From assembly GCA_036275365.1 (NCBI GenBank), contig DASUDX010000107.1, positions 1 through 30,224 on the forward strand: a DNA stretch of 30,224 nt, given 5' to 3'. Source of the DNA: DASUDX01 sp036275365. Its GTDB lineage: Bacteria > Pseudomonadota > Gammaproteobacteria > Nevskiales > Nevskiaceae. Under the pieces are notes generated by a model. It was given only the letters and a program-made list of their open reading frames with translations, had not been told where the DNA came from and searched no databases. The position numbers and the translations under genes are program-made. Shown here in pieces: positions 1 to 9,076 of the stretch. The first letter of the stretch is position 1. Every line of letters begins with the position of its first letter.

Positions 1-1
1 C

Positions 2-1366
<1,365 letters not shown>

Positions 1367-1373
1367 GACGGCG

Positions 1374-1393
1374 GCGGACCGCCTCCGGTCCGC
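1374..1393 (+). terminator. Hairpin after clpA
   Basis: Perfect 7-bp arms GCGGACC / GGTCCGC around a 6-base loop, 8 bases after the clpA stop and before the kinase gene. There is no T-run, so if it terminates it is not a textbook intrinsic terminator. Confidence 0.45.
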
Positions 1394-1471
1394 TGCCCGC
1401 CACCCTCCGTCCGCCCCGGCTGCGCCGGCTCGCGGCCGGCGCCGCTACCCGGTTCCGGACCGGAGCGCGCA

Positions 1472-3775
1472 ATGCAGGGGCAGCTGGGCAAGTTCGAGGT
1501 GCTGGGACCGCTGGGCCGGGGCGCGCAGAGCGTGGTCTGGCTGGCCCGCGATCCCGACCTGGACCGCGAGGTGGCGATCAAGCTGCTGCGGCTGCAGGGC
1601 GAGCCCGCCCAGCGCCAGCGCCTGATGCAGGAGGCGCGCACCGTCAGCCAGCTGCGCCACCCGCTGATCGTGCCGATCTACAGCGCCGGCGAGCACCAGG
1701 GCGATCCCTTTCTGGTGTTCGAGCGGGTCCAGGGCCGGACCCTGGCGGCGGAGCTCAAGGCGGTCGGCCGCCTCGACGGTGCGCGCGCCGCCACCCTGAT
1801 GATCGATGTGCTGGATGCCCTCGACCACGCCCACCGCGCCGGCGTGGTGCACCGCGACCTCAAGCCCAGCAACATCATGGTCGACGCTCAGGACCGGGCG
1901 CGGGTGATGGATTTCGGCATCGCCACCCGGGTTGGCGATGCCAGCGGCGCCGGCCTGCTCGGCACCCCGCGCTACCTCGCGCCGGAGTATGTGCGCGATC
2001 AGGTGGTGGCGCCCTCCAACGATGTCTTCGCCGCCGGACTGATCCTCTACGAGCTGCTGACCGGGCGGCCGGCGATCGGCGGCGAGGGGGTGTTCCAGCA
2101 GCTGCACCAGATCGCCCACGAGCCGCTGCGCTACGAGGCCGGCGAGGTGGAGCGGATCGACGAGGCCCTGCTCGAGATCATTGCCCGGGCCACCGCCAAG
2201 GACCCCCTGCTGCGTCTGGCCAGTGCCGCGCAGATGCGCGATGCCCTGCGCCGCTATCTGGCACCGGAGACGGTGGAAGCCGCTGCGGGGGCGAAGTCGG
2301 CGACGCTGGATTTCCTGCTGCGCCGGCTGCAGCACCGCAGCGATTTCCCGGCGATGTCCCATGCGGTGGGGGCGATCAATCGCATCGCCCTGTCCCAGGA
2401 GGCCAGCGCCGGGTCGCTGGCCAACGCCATCCTCAAGGACTTCGCGCTCACCAACAAGGTGCTGCGGGTGGCCAACTCGGCCTTCTACCGCGGCGGCGAG
2501 AGCGGGCGGGTCACCACCGTCTCGCGCGCCATCGTCATCCTCGGCTTCGACGCCGTACGCAATCTGGCGCTGTCGCTGGTGATGTTCGACCGCATCCGCG
2601 ATCCCCAGCAGGCCGAGGCGCTCAAGCAGGAGTTTCTGCGCGCCAATCTGCGCGCCCTGCTGGCCAGCCAGCTGGCCGGCGCCTGCGGCATCAGCGATGG
2701 GGAGGAGGTGTTCATCTGCGCCCTGTTCCACCGCCTCGGCCGGCTGCTGGCGATCAGCTACCTGCCGGAGGAGGCGCAGATGATCGATCGCCTCTGCCAG
2801 CACGAGGGCTGCAGCGATGACCAGGCCGCCCTGCGCGTGCTGGGCCTGAGCTACGAGCGGCTCGGGATGGGGGTGGCCGAGCACTGGGGGCTGCCGGCGC
2901 GGATCTCGCGGGCGATGCGCCGCAGCGGCCGCGACCATCCGACGACCCCGGCCGGGCTGGACGAGCAGATCACCCTGCTCAGTGCCGCCGCCGACGAGCT
3001 CCAGCAGACCCTGGAACGGCAGCCGCCGGAGGAGCTGGGGCCGGCGCTGCGCACCCTGTCCAAGCGCTACGGGCGGGTGTTCAGCCTCGACGAGCGCCAG
3101 CTCGGCGTGATCTGCGAGGCCGCCAGCGATCGCCTCACCACCCTGGCCCGGGCGCTGGGCATGCCGGACCGTCTGGTGCCGACAGCCCCCTCGAGCCGGC
3201 CGGTACCGGTGCCGGCGCCCCCCAGCAGCGTCGCCGGTCTGAGCCTGCCCGAGGAGGGCAGCCTCACCGACAGCAGCAGCGTGCTCGCCGCAGGTATCCA
3301 GGAGATCAGCCAGGCGCTGGTGGAGGACGGAGCCAGCGCCGATCTGCTGCGCGGCATCGCCGAGGTGATCTACCGCGGGCTGTCCGCCGAGCTGGTGCTG
3401 TTTGCGGTGCGCGAACCCGGCGGCAGCATCGCCGCCAGCAGCGGCTTCGGTGCCGGGCTGGACGCGGCCCTGCGGCACTTCCGCATCCGCCTCGGCCAGA
3501 GCGATCTGTTCAATCTGCTGCTGGCCCGCCAGGTGGATCTGCACATCGCCGACACCGCCGATCCCAAGGTGGCGCGCCATCTGCCGCCGTGGATGACCCA
3601 GCCGCTGGCCCTGCGCTCCTTCGTCGCCCTGCCGCTGATCCACCGGGGCCAGCCGCAGGCGCTGCTGTTTGCCGGTCACGCCCAGCCGGGCGGCATCCAG
3701 GTGCCGCCGCAGACCCTGGCCCTGCTGCGCACCCTGCGCAACCAGGCCCTGCTGGCGCTCAATCGCCGCGACTGA
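1472..3775 (+). CDS. Ser/Thr protein kinase-HDOD-GAF fusion protein
   Basis: A 767-residue cytoplasmic signalling protein in three parts. Residues about 8-265 are a complete eukaryotic-type protein kinase: glycine loop GRGAQS (15-20), Lys37 in AIK, helix-C Glu54, HRDLKPSN with Asp129, DFG with Asp147, and APEY. Residues about 275-480 match an HDOD domain (FPAMSHAVGAINRIA..., VLRVANSAFY, AIVILGFDAVRNLALS), a non-catalytic HD relative found in bacterial regulators. The C-terminal ~165 residues look like a GAF sensor. A Pro-rich linker at about 570-590 separates HDOD from GAF. No transmembrane segment is seen, unlike PknB-type receptor kinases. The ATG at 1472 is the first one before the glycine loop. 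The substrate is unknown; the neighbour clpA gives no firm hint. Domain identity is confident, cellular role is not. Confidence 0.88.
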   Translation: MQGQLGKFEVLGPLGRGAQSVVWLARDPDLDREVAIKLLRLQGEPAQRQRLMQEARTVSQLRHPLIVPIYSAGEHQGDPFLVFERVQGRTLAAELKAVGRLDGARAATLMIDVLDALDHAHRAGVVHRDLKPSNIMVDAQDRARVMDFGIATRVGDASGAGLLGTPRYLAPEYVRDQVVAPSNDVFAAGLILYELLTGRPAIGGEGVFQQLHQIAHEPLRYEAGEVERIDEALLEIIARATAKDPLLRLASAAQMRDALRRYLAPETVEAAAGAKSATLDFLLRRLQHRSDFPAMSHAVGAINRIALSQEASAGSLANAILKDFALTNKVLRVANSAFYRGGESGRVTTVSRAIVILGFDAVRNLALSLVMFDRIRDPQQAEALKQEFLRANLRALLASQLAGACGISDGEEVFICALFHRLGRLLAISYLPEEAQMIDRLCQHEGCSDDQAALRVLGLSYERLGMGVAEHWGLPARISRAMRRSGRDHPTTPAGLDEQITLLSAAADELQQTLERQPPEELGPALRTLSKRYGRVFSLDERQLGVICEAASDRLTTLARALGMPDRLVPTAPSSRPVPVPAPPSSVAGLSLPEEGSLTDSSSVLAAGIQEISQALVEDGASADLLRGIAEVIYRGLSAELVLFAVREPGGSIAASSGFGAGLDAALRHFRIRLGQSDLFNLLLARQVDLHIADTADPKVARHLPPWMTQPLALRSFVALPLIHRGQPQALLFAGHAQPGGIQVPPQTLALLRTLRNQALLALNRRD

Positions 3776-3781
3776 GCGTCA

Positions 3782-3803
3782 ACCGGGCCGCGCCCCGGCC
3801 GGT
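3782..3803. terminator. Hairpin between convergent genes
   Basis: Imperfect hairpin (ACC, bulged G, GGCCG / CGGCC, GGT) filling the short gap between the kinase gene and the convergent crotonase gene. It could serve both directions. No T-run. Confidence 0.35.
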
Positions 3804-4585
3804 CAGCGGAAGCGGGAGAAATCCGGCTTGCGCTTCTGCGCGAAGGCGGTCAGGGCCTCCAGTGCCTCGGGCTGCTTGAGCATGGCCATGAAGGCCTCGC
3901 CCTCGATGCGGATGGCGTCCTCGACCTGGGGTCGGGTCCAGCGCTTGAGCAGGGCCTTGGCCTGGCGCACCGCATTCGGCGGCAGGGCGACGAACTTGCG
4001 CGCCTGGGCGCGGGCACGGCCCAGCACCTCGGCATCCGGCAGCACTTCGTTGACCAGCCCCACCTCGGCTGCCTTGGCGGCGCTGAACGGCTCGCCCAGC
4101 AACAGCAGCTCGGCGGCCCGGACATGGCCCATGATCGCCGGCATCATCAGGCTGGAGCCGAACTCCGGGCAGATGCCGATCGCCACGAACGGCAGCTGGA
4201 AGCGGGTACCGGCCCCGGCATAGACCAGATCCGAGTGCAGCAGCAGGGTGGTGCCGATGCCGATGGCCGGACCGTTCACCGCCGCCACCAGGGGCTTCTG
4301 CATCGCGGCCAGGGCGCGCATGAAGTGCGACACCGGGCTGTCCTGGGTCTGCGGCGGATTCATCAGGAAATCCGCCATGTCATTGCCGGCGGTGAAGCAG
4401 TCCTCGGTGCCGGCGATCAGCACCGCCCGCACCAGGGGATCGGCCTCGGCGGCGGCGATGGCCTCGGCCCCGGCGGTGTACATGGCCGCGGTGAGGGCGT
4501 TCTTCTTGTCCGGGCGGTTGAAGCGGATCTCGAACAGACCGTCGGCGCTGTGGGTGGTCAGGGGCAGGGGGGCGCTCATCGCCAT
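3803..4585 (-). CDS. Crotonase-fold enoyl-CoA hydratase/isomerase
   Basis: 260-residue member of the crotonase superfamily acting on acyl-CoA thioesters. The two oxyanion-hole segments are present: FTAGNDMADF (about 64-73) and NGPAIGIGTT (104-113). The two glutamates that make a true enoyl-CoA hydratase (in GGGCE and in the later PE motif, as in FadB) are both absent, replaced by Thr and Phe. A Glu is instead found at 141 in ICPEFGSS, the position used by delta3,delta2-enoyl-CoA isomerases of the ECI2/PECI type. The start at 4585 lies 6 bases after the upstream thioesterase gene stop; a second ATG two codons on is equally possible. It is the last gene of an apparent hydrolase-thioesterase-crotonase unit, suggesting fatty-acid or ester degradation. 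Isomerase rather than hydratase activity is my inference. Confidence 0.87.
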   Translation of the reverse strand: MAMSAPLPLTTHSADGLFEIRFNRPDKKNALTAAMYTAGAEAIAAAEADPLVRAVLIAGTEDCFTAGNDMADFLMNPPQTQDSPVSHFMRALAAMQKPLVAAVNGPAIGIGTTLLLHSDLVYAGAGTRFQLPFVAIGICPEFGSSLMMPAIMGHVRAAELLLLGEPFSAAKAAEVGLVNEVLPDAEVLGRARAQARKFVALPPNAVRQAKALLKRWTRPQVEDAIRIEGEAFMAMLKQPEALEALTAFAQKRKPDFSRFR

Positions 4586-4591
4586 CAGGAC

Positions 4592-5065
4592 TCAGGTGGA
4601 GGAAGGGGAAGGACGGGCGGAAACATACATGGTGATGTCGGCCTCGACCACGATCTGCCCGCGCCGGTCGCGCACCACCACCGGCAGCACCCGGTCGCCC
4701 GGCTGGGCCAGCTCGGCCATGGGCAGGCTGACGGTGGCGTGCAGATCGGTTTCGGCCTTCTTCAGATAGCGCACCGTCATGCCCTTGGGAATCCAGCGCA
4801 GGGCACGCGGCAGCGAGGCCTCGATCATCAGCCCGGCCGCCACCTCGCAGAGGTTGCAGCAGGCGATCGCGTGCACGGTGCCGATGTGGTTGTGCACCGC
4901 CCGCCGCTTGGGCATCGACACCTCGCAGTGGCCGGGGCTGAGCGCCTCGATGGTGGGGCGGATGGTGCGGAAATAGGGCGCCTGGCGCGCCACCATCAGG
5001 GAGAACAGGCGCTTGCCCCCGGGCAGGCGGCTCAGGCGCTGGTAGACGGCGATCAGATCGGTCAT
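4592..5065 (-). CDS. DUF4442-type hotdog-fold thioesterase-like protein
   Basis: 157 residues matching the DUF4442 branch of hotdog-fold proteins, relatives of acyl-CoA thioesterases. The signature is the central-helix region HNHIGTVHAIACCNLCEVAAG (in part, about residues 58-78) followed by beta strands with GMTVRYLKKAETD. Such proteins are thought to hydrolyse acyl-CoA or acyl thioesters, but the substrate is unknown. It sits between an alpha/beta hydrolase and a crotonase on the same strand with 6 bases to the latter, so the two are almost certainly co-transcribed. A TACACT box lies on the same strand 27 bases upstream of the start codon. No Shine-Dalgarno is evident. Confidence 0.8.
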   Translation of the reverse strand: MTDLIAVYQRLSRLPGGKRLFSLMVARQAPYFRTIRPTIEALSPGHCEVSMPKRRAVHNHIGTVHAIACCNLCEVAAGLMIEASLPRALRWIPKGMTVRYLKKAETDLHATVSLPMAELAQPGDRVLPVVVRDRRGQIVVEADITMYVSARPSPSST

Positions 5066-5092
5066 GGGTCGGTCAGAAACGGGCGGCGCGGC

Positions 5093-5098
5093 AGTGTA
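5093..5098 (-). promoter_or_regulatory. -10 box upstream of thioesterase gene
   Basis: TACACT on the minus strand, which would start transcription around 5086 and leave a leader of about 21 bases. The -35 region is poor. The same hexamer recurs upstream of pssA, leuA and a crotonase in this window. Confidence 0.4.
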
Positions 5099-5143
5099 GA
5101 GGCGGCGCGGCGGGGCTGCCGGCCGGCGCCGCCCCGGGCCGGT

Positions 5144-6091
5144 TCAGCGGGCCAGCTGGGCCTCCAGCCAGTCCAGCGGCTGCCGCCACAAGGCCTCCGG
5201 CATGCGCCGGGAGAAGAACTGCAGATGGCCGATCGAACGCAGGCCCAGACCGGCCGGCGCCAGCCGGCGCCGCTCGATCGCCGCCTGCGGATAGAAGCCG
5301 AGCAGGCCCTCGACATTGGCCGCGGTGGCGATGGGGTCATCGGTGAAGGCGAGCGAGAGCAGGGGCAGGCGCACCGCGTCGAAGTACAGCGGCTGCTCCG
5401 GCGTGCGCAGCTCGGCGAAGTAATCGGCGCGCTGGCACCAGCGGAACCAGTCCTCGGCCACCCCGCGCGGCAGGTCCTCGCCCCAGCCGATCCGCGAATT
5501 GGGCGCATAGCCGAGGCGCCGGTAGAGCAGGGGACCGAGGCCGGCGATCAGGGCGTAGACCATCGCCCCGTAGGCCGCCGGCATGCCGCGCCAGTAGCCC
5601 AGCCCGCAGGCGATCTGCACCGCGGCGCGCAGACGCCCGTGGTTGGGCATGGCGCCGATCATCTGACCGCCCACGCTGTGGCCGATCAGCGCCAGCGGGG
5701 CGCCGCCGACCTGCTCGGCCAGCACCTCGAGGGCGGCCGGCAGGTCCTGCAGACCCCAGTCGCGCATGCGCGCCGGGTCCTGCGCCAGCGGGCGGTCGCG
5801 GGAATCGCCGATGCCACGGTAGTCGAAGGTCATCACCGTGTAGCCGCGGCCTGCCAGCCAGCCGGCGTAGGCGCGGTAGAAGCCCTGCGGCACGCCGGTG
5901 GCACCGCCGATCAGGATGCCGCCGCGGCGCTCGCCGAGCGGATGGAACAGCTGGCCGCGCAGGGTGCGGCCATCGTCGGTGACGAAGCTCAGGGCCTGGG
6001 CGCGGCTGGCCAGCGACTCGGCGCGTTCCGCCGGGGTCAGCCATTCGGCCAGCAGCTGGGGATAGTCAGGGGAGGCAAGCGGGTGGCTCAT
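5144..6091 (-). CDS. Alpha/beta hydrolase (serine hydrolase)
   Basis: 315-residue alpha/beta-hydrolase of the S33/serine-aminopeptidase-like group. Visible are the strand-loop FDYRGIGDS (89-97), nucleophile elbow GHSVGG with Ser139, a likely acid in FTDDP (Asp251 or 252) and a C-terminal His289 in IGHLQ. A triad is therefore complete. No signal peptide. The frame is open for a further 19 codons upstream, but the start at 6091 is chosen because GGAG sits 7 bases before it and because a good promoter (6120-6148) lies inside the upstream extension. Downstream genes encode a thioesterase-like protein and a crotonase, so the hydrolase may release an acyl or ester substrate for further breakdown; the substrate is unknown. 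Probably controlled by the LysR protein encoded just upstream. Confidence 0.88.
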   Translation of the reverse strand: MSHPLASPDYPQLLAEWLTPAERAESLASRAQALSFVTDDGRTLRGQLFHPLGERRGGILIGGATGVPQGFYRAYAGWLAGRGYTVMTFDYRGIGDSRDRPLAQDPARMRDWGLQDLPAALEVLAEQVGGAPLALIGHSVGGQMIGAMPNHGRLRAAVQIACGLGYWRGMPAAYGAMVYALIAGLGPLLYRRLGYAPNSRIGWGEDLPRGVAEDWFRWCQRADYFAELRTPEQPLYFDAVRLPLLSLAFTDDPIATAANVEGLLGFYPQAAIERRRLAPAGLGLRSIGHLQFFSRRMPEALWRQPLDWLEAQLAR

Positions 6092-6119
6092 GGCGCACTC
6101 CGGTGGAAGGAACACCCCC

Positions 6120-6148
6120 ACGCTAGGCCCGCCCGGCCCGGCCGACAA
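6120..6148 (-). promoter_or_regulatory. Promoter of the hydrolase-thioesterase-crotonase unit
   Basis: Minus-strand TTGTCG, 17-base spacer, TAGCGT. This predicts transcription from about 6113 and a 22-base leader with GGAG before the ATG at 6091. The same -10 hexamer occurs in the promoter proposed for the protease gene at 29094-29122. Confidence 0.55.
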
Positions 6149-6171
6149 ACGAATTCGCAGGCCCTTATCGA

Positions 6172-6184
6172 TGAACTGAGTTCA
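6172..6184. promoter_or_regulatory. Candidate LysR operator (T-N11-A palindrome)
   Basis: TGAACTGAGTTCA, a perfect 6-1-6 palindrome with the T-N11-A form of LysR-family sites. Its centre (6178) is 65 bases upstream of the inferred start at 6113, the classical recognition-site position. It lies one base after the stop codon of the LysR gene itself. Confidence 0.6.
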
Positions 6185-6185
6185 C

Positions 6186-7112
6186 CTATTCCGGGGTCGG
6201 GGTCTCATCGAAACGGGTGCGCCCGCTGACCAGATCGTCGAGCAGGGCGGTGATCCAGTCGCGGAAGGCGCGCAGCTCCGGTCGGCCAGCCTCGCCCGGA
6301 CGGTGCAGCAGCCAGTAGGTCGAGGCCTTGGGCGCCACCCCCCACCAGGGCGCCACCAGCCGCCCGCGGGCAAGCCGGCCGTCGATCAGCGGGCGCAGGC
6401 CCAGCCCCACGCCCATGCCCTGTTCCACCGCCTGCAGCATGGTCAGGTAACTGTCGAAGCCGTGCTCGGCCGGCGCCGGCGGCAGCTCGATCCCCACCGC
6501 CCGCGCCCAGGTCGACCAGCCCTCGGGCACCAGGGTGGAGTGGATCCGCGGCAGCCGGCCGAGCGCGGCGAAATCGGCCTCGGCCGGGGCCAGCCGCGGC
6601 GCCACCACCGGCACGGCGCGCACCTCGATCAGGCGCAGGGCGGTGACCCCGGGCCAGCGGCCGTGGCCAAAGCGCAGGGCGACATCCACCTCCTCGTGCA
6701 GCAGATCGCGCTCGCGGGTGCTGGTATCGATGGCGAGCTCGATCTGCGGATGGCGCGCGGTGAAGTCCGACAGCCGCGGCAGCACCCATTCGGCGGCAAC
6801 GAAGGCGCCCAGGGTCACCGAGAGGCGGGTGCGGCCGTGCTGGCCGCGCAGCTGGTCAGTGCCATCGCGCAGGCGGGAGAGGGTGCGTTCGACCAGATCG
6901 CGGTAGCTGGCGCCGGCCGGGGTCAGCAGCAGCTGGCGTGGCCGGCGCTGGAACAGCGCCACGCCGAGAAAGCCCTCCAGCGCCTTGATCTGATGGCTCA
7001 CCGCCGACGGCGTGAGGTTGAGCACCCGCGCCGCCTCCTGGAAGGAGCCGCTGCGGGCGGCCAGCACGAAGGCTTCCAGGGTGTGCAGAGGCGGCAGGCG
7101 GCGGAACTTCAT
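6186..7112 (-). CDS. LysR family transcriptional regulator (GcvA-like)
   Basis: 308-residue LysR-type regulator. The N-terminal winged helix-turn-helix (residues about 6-65) contains LHTLEAFVLAARSGSFQEAA and LTPSAVSHQIKALEGFLGV; the rest is the periplasmic-binding-like co-inducer domain with the GVGLGLRPLIDGRLARGRLV signature near the C-terminus. The sequence resembles the GcvA group. It is transcribed in the same direction as, and just upstream of, the hydrolase-thioesterase-crotonase unit, which is less usual than a divergent target. A TAGGCT box 6 bases before the ATG (7119-7124) suggests an almost leaderless mRNA. Its likely operator is the palindrome just past its stop codon. Effector unknown. 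Confidence 0.93.
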   Translation of the reverse strand: MKFRRLPPLHTLEAFVLAARSGSFQEAARVLNLTPSAVSHQIKALEGFLGVALFQRRPRQLLLTPAGASYRDLVERTLSRLRDGTDQLRGQHGRTRLSVTLGAFVAAEWVLPRLSDFTARHPQIELAIDTSTRERDLLHEEVDVALRFGHGRWPGVTALRLIEVRAVPVVAPRLAPAEADFAALGRLPRIHSTLVPEGWSTWARAVGIELPPAPAEHGFDSYLTMLQAVEQGMGVGLGLRPLIDGRLARGRLVAPWWGVAPKASTYWLLHRPGEAGRPELRAFRDWITALLDDLVSGRTRFDETPTPE

Positions 7113-7118
7113 GCCGCC

Positions 7119-7124
7119 AGCCTA
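7119..7124 (-). promoter_or_regulatory. -10 box of the LysR gene
   Basis: Minus-strand TAGGCT ending 6 bases before the ATG, with no Shine-Dalgarno between them. If used, the transcript would begin at or next to the start codon. Confidence 0.35.
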
Positions 7125-7140
7125 GCCGCTCCGCCGGGGC

Positions 7141-8982
7141 TCAGAACAGATCGGCCTTGTCGGCGCTGGCGGCGGGGGCCGGGCTGCGCGAGGGGATCCA
7201 GTCGCCGGTGATCATCTGGTCGTAGCTCATGCCTGGCCCCACCATCGGGTAGACGCTGGCCATCGGATCGATGATCACCTCGAGGAAGGCCGGGCCCGGG
7301 TAGGCGAGGAACTCGGCGACCGCGGCATCGAGCTCCTCCCGCTTCTCGACCCGCCGCGCGTAGCGGTAGCCATCGGCCTCGGCGGCCTTGATGAAGTCCT
7401 TGCGGTGCAGGCTCTTGTCGGAGCCGGCGTAGCGGCTCTCGAAGAACAGCCGCTGCCACTGCTTGACCATGCCATCGCCGTAGTTGTTGAGCACCACGAT
7501 CTTCACCGGCAGATCGTAGGTGGTGGCGGTCTCGAGCTCGCCGAGATTCATCCGGATCGAGGCGTCGCCGTCGATGTCGATGACGATGCGGTCCTTGCGG
7601 GCGAAGGCGGCGCCGATCGCCGCCGGCAGGCCGAAGCCCATGGTGCCCATCGAGCCGGAGGTGAGCCACAGCCGCGGCTCGGCGAAATCGAAATACTGCG
7701 CCGCCCACATCTGGTGCTGGCCGACCCCGGTGGCCACCACCGCGCGGCCCTGGGTGATGCGGTTGAGCGCCTCGATCACCGCATGCGGCTGGATGTGCTC
7801 GCCGCCGCGCTCGTAGTTGAGCGCATAGGTCTTCTTGAGCGCGGCGATGTGACGCTGCCAGTCGCCGTAATCCGGCTGGAAGCCGCGCGCGCGGGCCGCT
7901 TCCCGCAGCGTCTGCAGCGCCGGCACCAGCTCGCCCACATGGTGCCAGTGGGCAGTCTTGACCTTGCCGATCTCGCCGCTGTCGATGTCCAGATGGGCGA
8001 TGGTGCGCGCCCGCGGGGCGAAGCGCCCGGGCACGCCGGCCACGCGGTCGTCGAAGCGGGCGCCGACGGCGAGCAGGAAGTCGCAGTCCTCCACCGCGTA
8101 GTTGGCGAAGGCGGTGCCATGCATGCCGAGCATGTGCAGAGAGAGCGGCGCGCGGGTGTCGACCGCGCCGATGCCCATCAGCGTCGTGGTGACCGGAATC
8201 CCCAGGGCATCGGCGAAGGCGCGCAGCGCCTCGCTGGCCTCGGCGTGGATGACGCCACCGCCGGCATAGATCAGCGGGCGCCGGGCGGCCGCCAGCCGCT
8301 CGAAGAAGTCATCCAGCGCAGCGGCACTCAGCCGGTTCTGCTGGATCTGGCGCAGCCGGGCGCGATAGCCGGGCAGCGGCAGCACGCCCTCGCCGGCAAA
8401 GCGCAGGCTGGCGTTCTGCACATCCTTGGGGATGTCCACCACCACCGGTCCGGGACGGCCGGAGCGGGCGATCTCGAAGGCGCTGCGCATGGTCGCCTCG
8501 AGCTTGCTGGCATCGGTGACCAGAAACACATGCTTGGCGCAGGGCGCCATGATCGAGCTGATCGGCGCCTCCTGGAAGCCATCGGAGCCGATGGCCGCGG
8601 TCGGCACCTGGCCGCAGATCACCACGATCGGGATCGAATCGGCCATGCAGTCCCGCACCGGGGTCACGGTGTTGGTGGCACCCGGGCCGGAGGTGACCAG
8701 ACACACGCCCACCCGCCCGGAGGCACGGGCATAGCCGGCCGCCATGAAGCCGGCGGCCTGCTCGTTGGCCGGGACGATCAGCGGCATCGGCTCGCTGCCA
8801 TCGGCGGCGCGATGGGCGGCGTTGTACCGGAACACCGCGTCGTAGGTCGGCAGGATGGCGCCGCCGCTGTAGCCGAAGATGACATCGACGCCCTCATCGG
8901 CCAGCACCTGGACCACCACCTCGGCCCCGGACAGGGCGCGGCCGGCGAGGGGATGGGCAGCAGGGGCGAGCACGGCGTTCAT
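7141..8982 (-). CDS. ilvB: Acetolactate synthase large (catalytic) subunit
   Basis: 613-residue thiamine-diphosphate enzyme making 2-acetolactate or 2-aceto-2-hydroxybutyrate, the first common step of Val/Leu/Ile synthesis. Seen in order: PYR domain with FGYSGGAILP and catalytic Glu74 in ANEQAAGFMAAGYARA; LVTSGPGATNTVTP; the linker QVPTAAIGSDGFQEAP; the central FAD-binding-like domain; and the ThDP-binding motif starting IDGDAS and ending VVLNN. The residue before the catalytic Glu is Asn where most relatives have His, and the PYR domain has an insertion (HRAADGSEPMP) compared with usual proteobacterial IlvB/IlvI. The gene is on the opposite strand to ilvN-ilvC and about 4 kb away. It follows the BLUF gene by 90 bases on the same strand. 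An 8-bp inverted repeat overlaps its start codon. Confidence 0.95.
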   Translation of the reverse strand: MNAVLAPAAHPLAGRALSGAEVVVQVLADEGVDVIFGYSGGAILPTYDAVFRYNAAHRAADGSEPMPLIVPANEQAAGFMAAGYARASGRVGVCLVTSGPGATNTVTPVRDCMADSIPIVVICGQVPTAAIGSDGFQEAPISSIMAPCAKHVFLVTDASKLEATMRSAFEIARSGRPGPVVVDIPKDVQNASLRFAGEGVLPLPGYRARLRQIQQNRLSAAALDDFFERLAAARRPLIYAGGGVIHAEASEALRAFADALGIPVTTTLMGIGAVDTRAPLSLHMLGMHGTAFANYAVEDCDFLLAVGARFDDRVAGVPGRFAPRARTIAHLDIDSGEIGKVKTAHWHHVGELVPALQTLREAARARGFQPDYGDWQRHIAALKKTYALNYERGGEHIQPHAVIEALNRITQGRAVVATGVGQHQMWAAQYFDFAEPRLWLTSGSMGTMGFGLPAAIGAAFARKDRIVIDIDGDASIRMNLGELETATTYDLPVKIVVLNNYGDGMVKQWQRLFFESRYAGSDKSLHRKDFIKAAEADGYRYARRVEKREELDAAVAEFLAYPGPAFLEVIIDPMASVYPMVGPGMSYDQMITGDWIPSRSPAPAASADKADLF

Positions 8983-9030
8983 CAGACGGAGCCAGGGCCG
9001 GAAAAAAGGGCGCGTAGTGTCGCCGTCTGA
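8982..9030 (-). promoter_or_regulatory. Inverted repeat overlapping the ilvB start codon
   Basis: Perfect 8-bp arms on the minus strand, TCAGACGG (9030-9023) and CCGTCTGA (8989-8982), separated by 33 bases that include a six-T run. The second arm ends with the first base of the ATG, so pairing would block initiation. No clear Shine-Dalgarno is present. Function is speculative. Confidence 0.3.
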
Positions 9031-9054
9031 GGGTTTTTCCTCAAGTCAAGCGGC

Positions 9055-9076
9055 GAGACCCCCAGGGCGGTCTCAG
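9055..9076. terminator. Hairpin at the end of the BLUF gene
   Basis: GAGACC / GGTCTC arms around an 8-base loop, overlapping the BLUF stop codon and lying before ilvB. No T-run follows in the minus direction, so transcription may well continue into ilvB. Confidence 0.3.

Noticed and set aside
1442..1463. CCGGT/ACCGG inverted repeat before the kinase gene as an operator
   Set aside because: Five-base GC arms are expected by chance in sequence of this composition and there is no matching promoter or regulator.
1445..3679. 744-codon minus-strand open frame opposite the kinase fusion
   Set aside because: No family resemblance, repetitive composition, and it overlaps completely a gene with all kinase motifs intact.
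7405..9030. 541-codon plus-strand open frame opposite ilvB
   Set aside because: Same GC-driven shadow effect over a strongly conserved enzyme gene.
9027..9049. TTGACT as a -35 box for ilvB
   Set aside because: No acceptable -10 at 15-19 bases; the nearest ACACTA is too far away.
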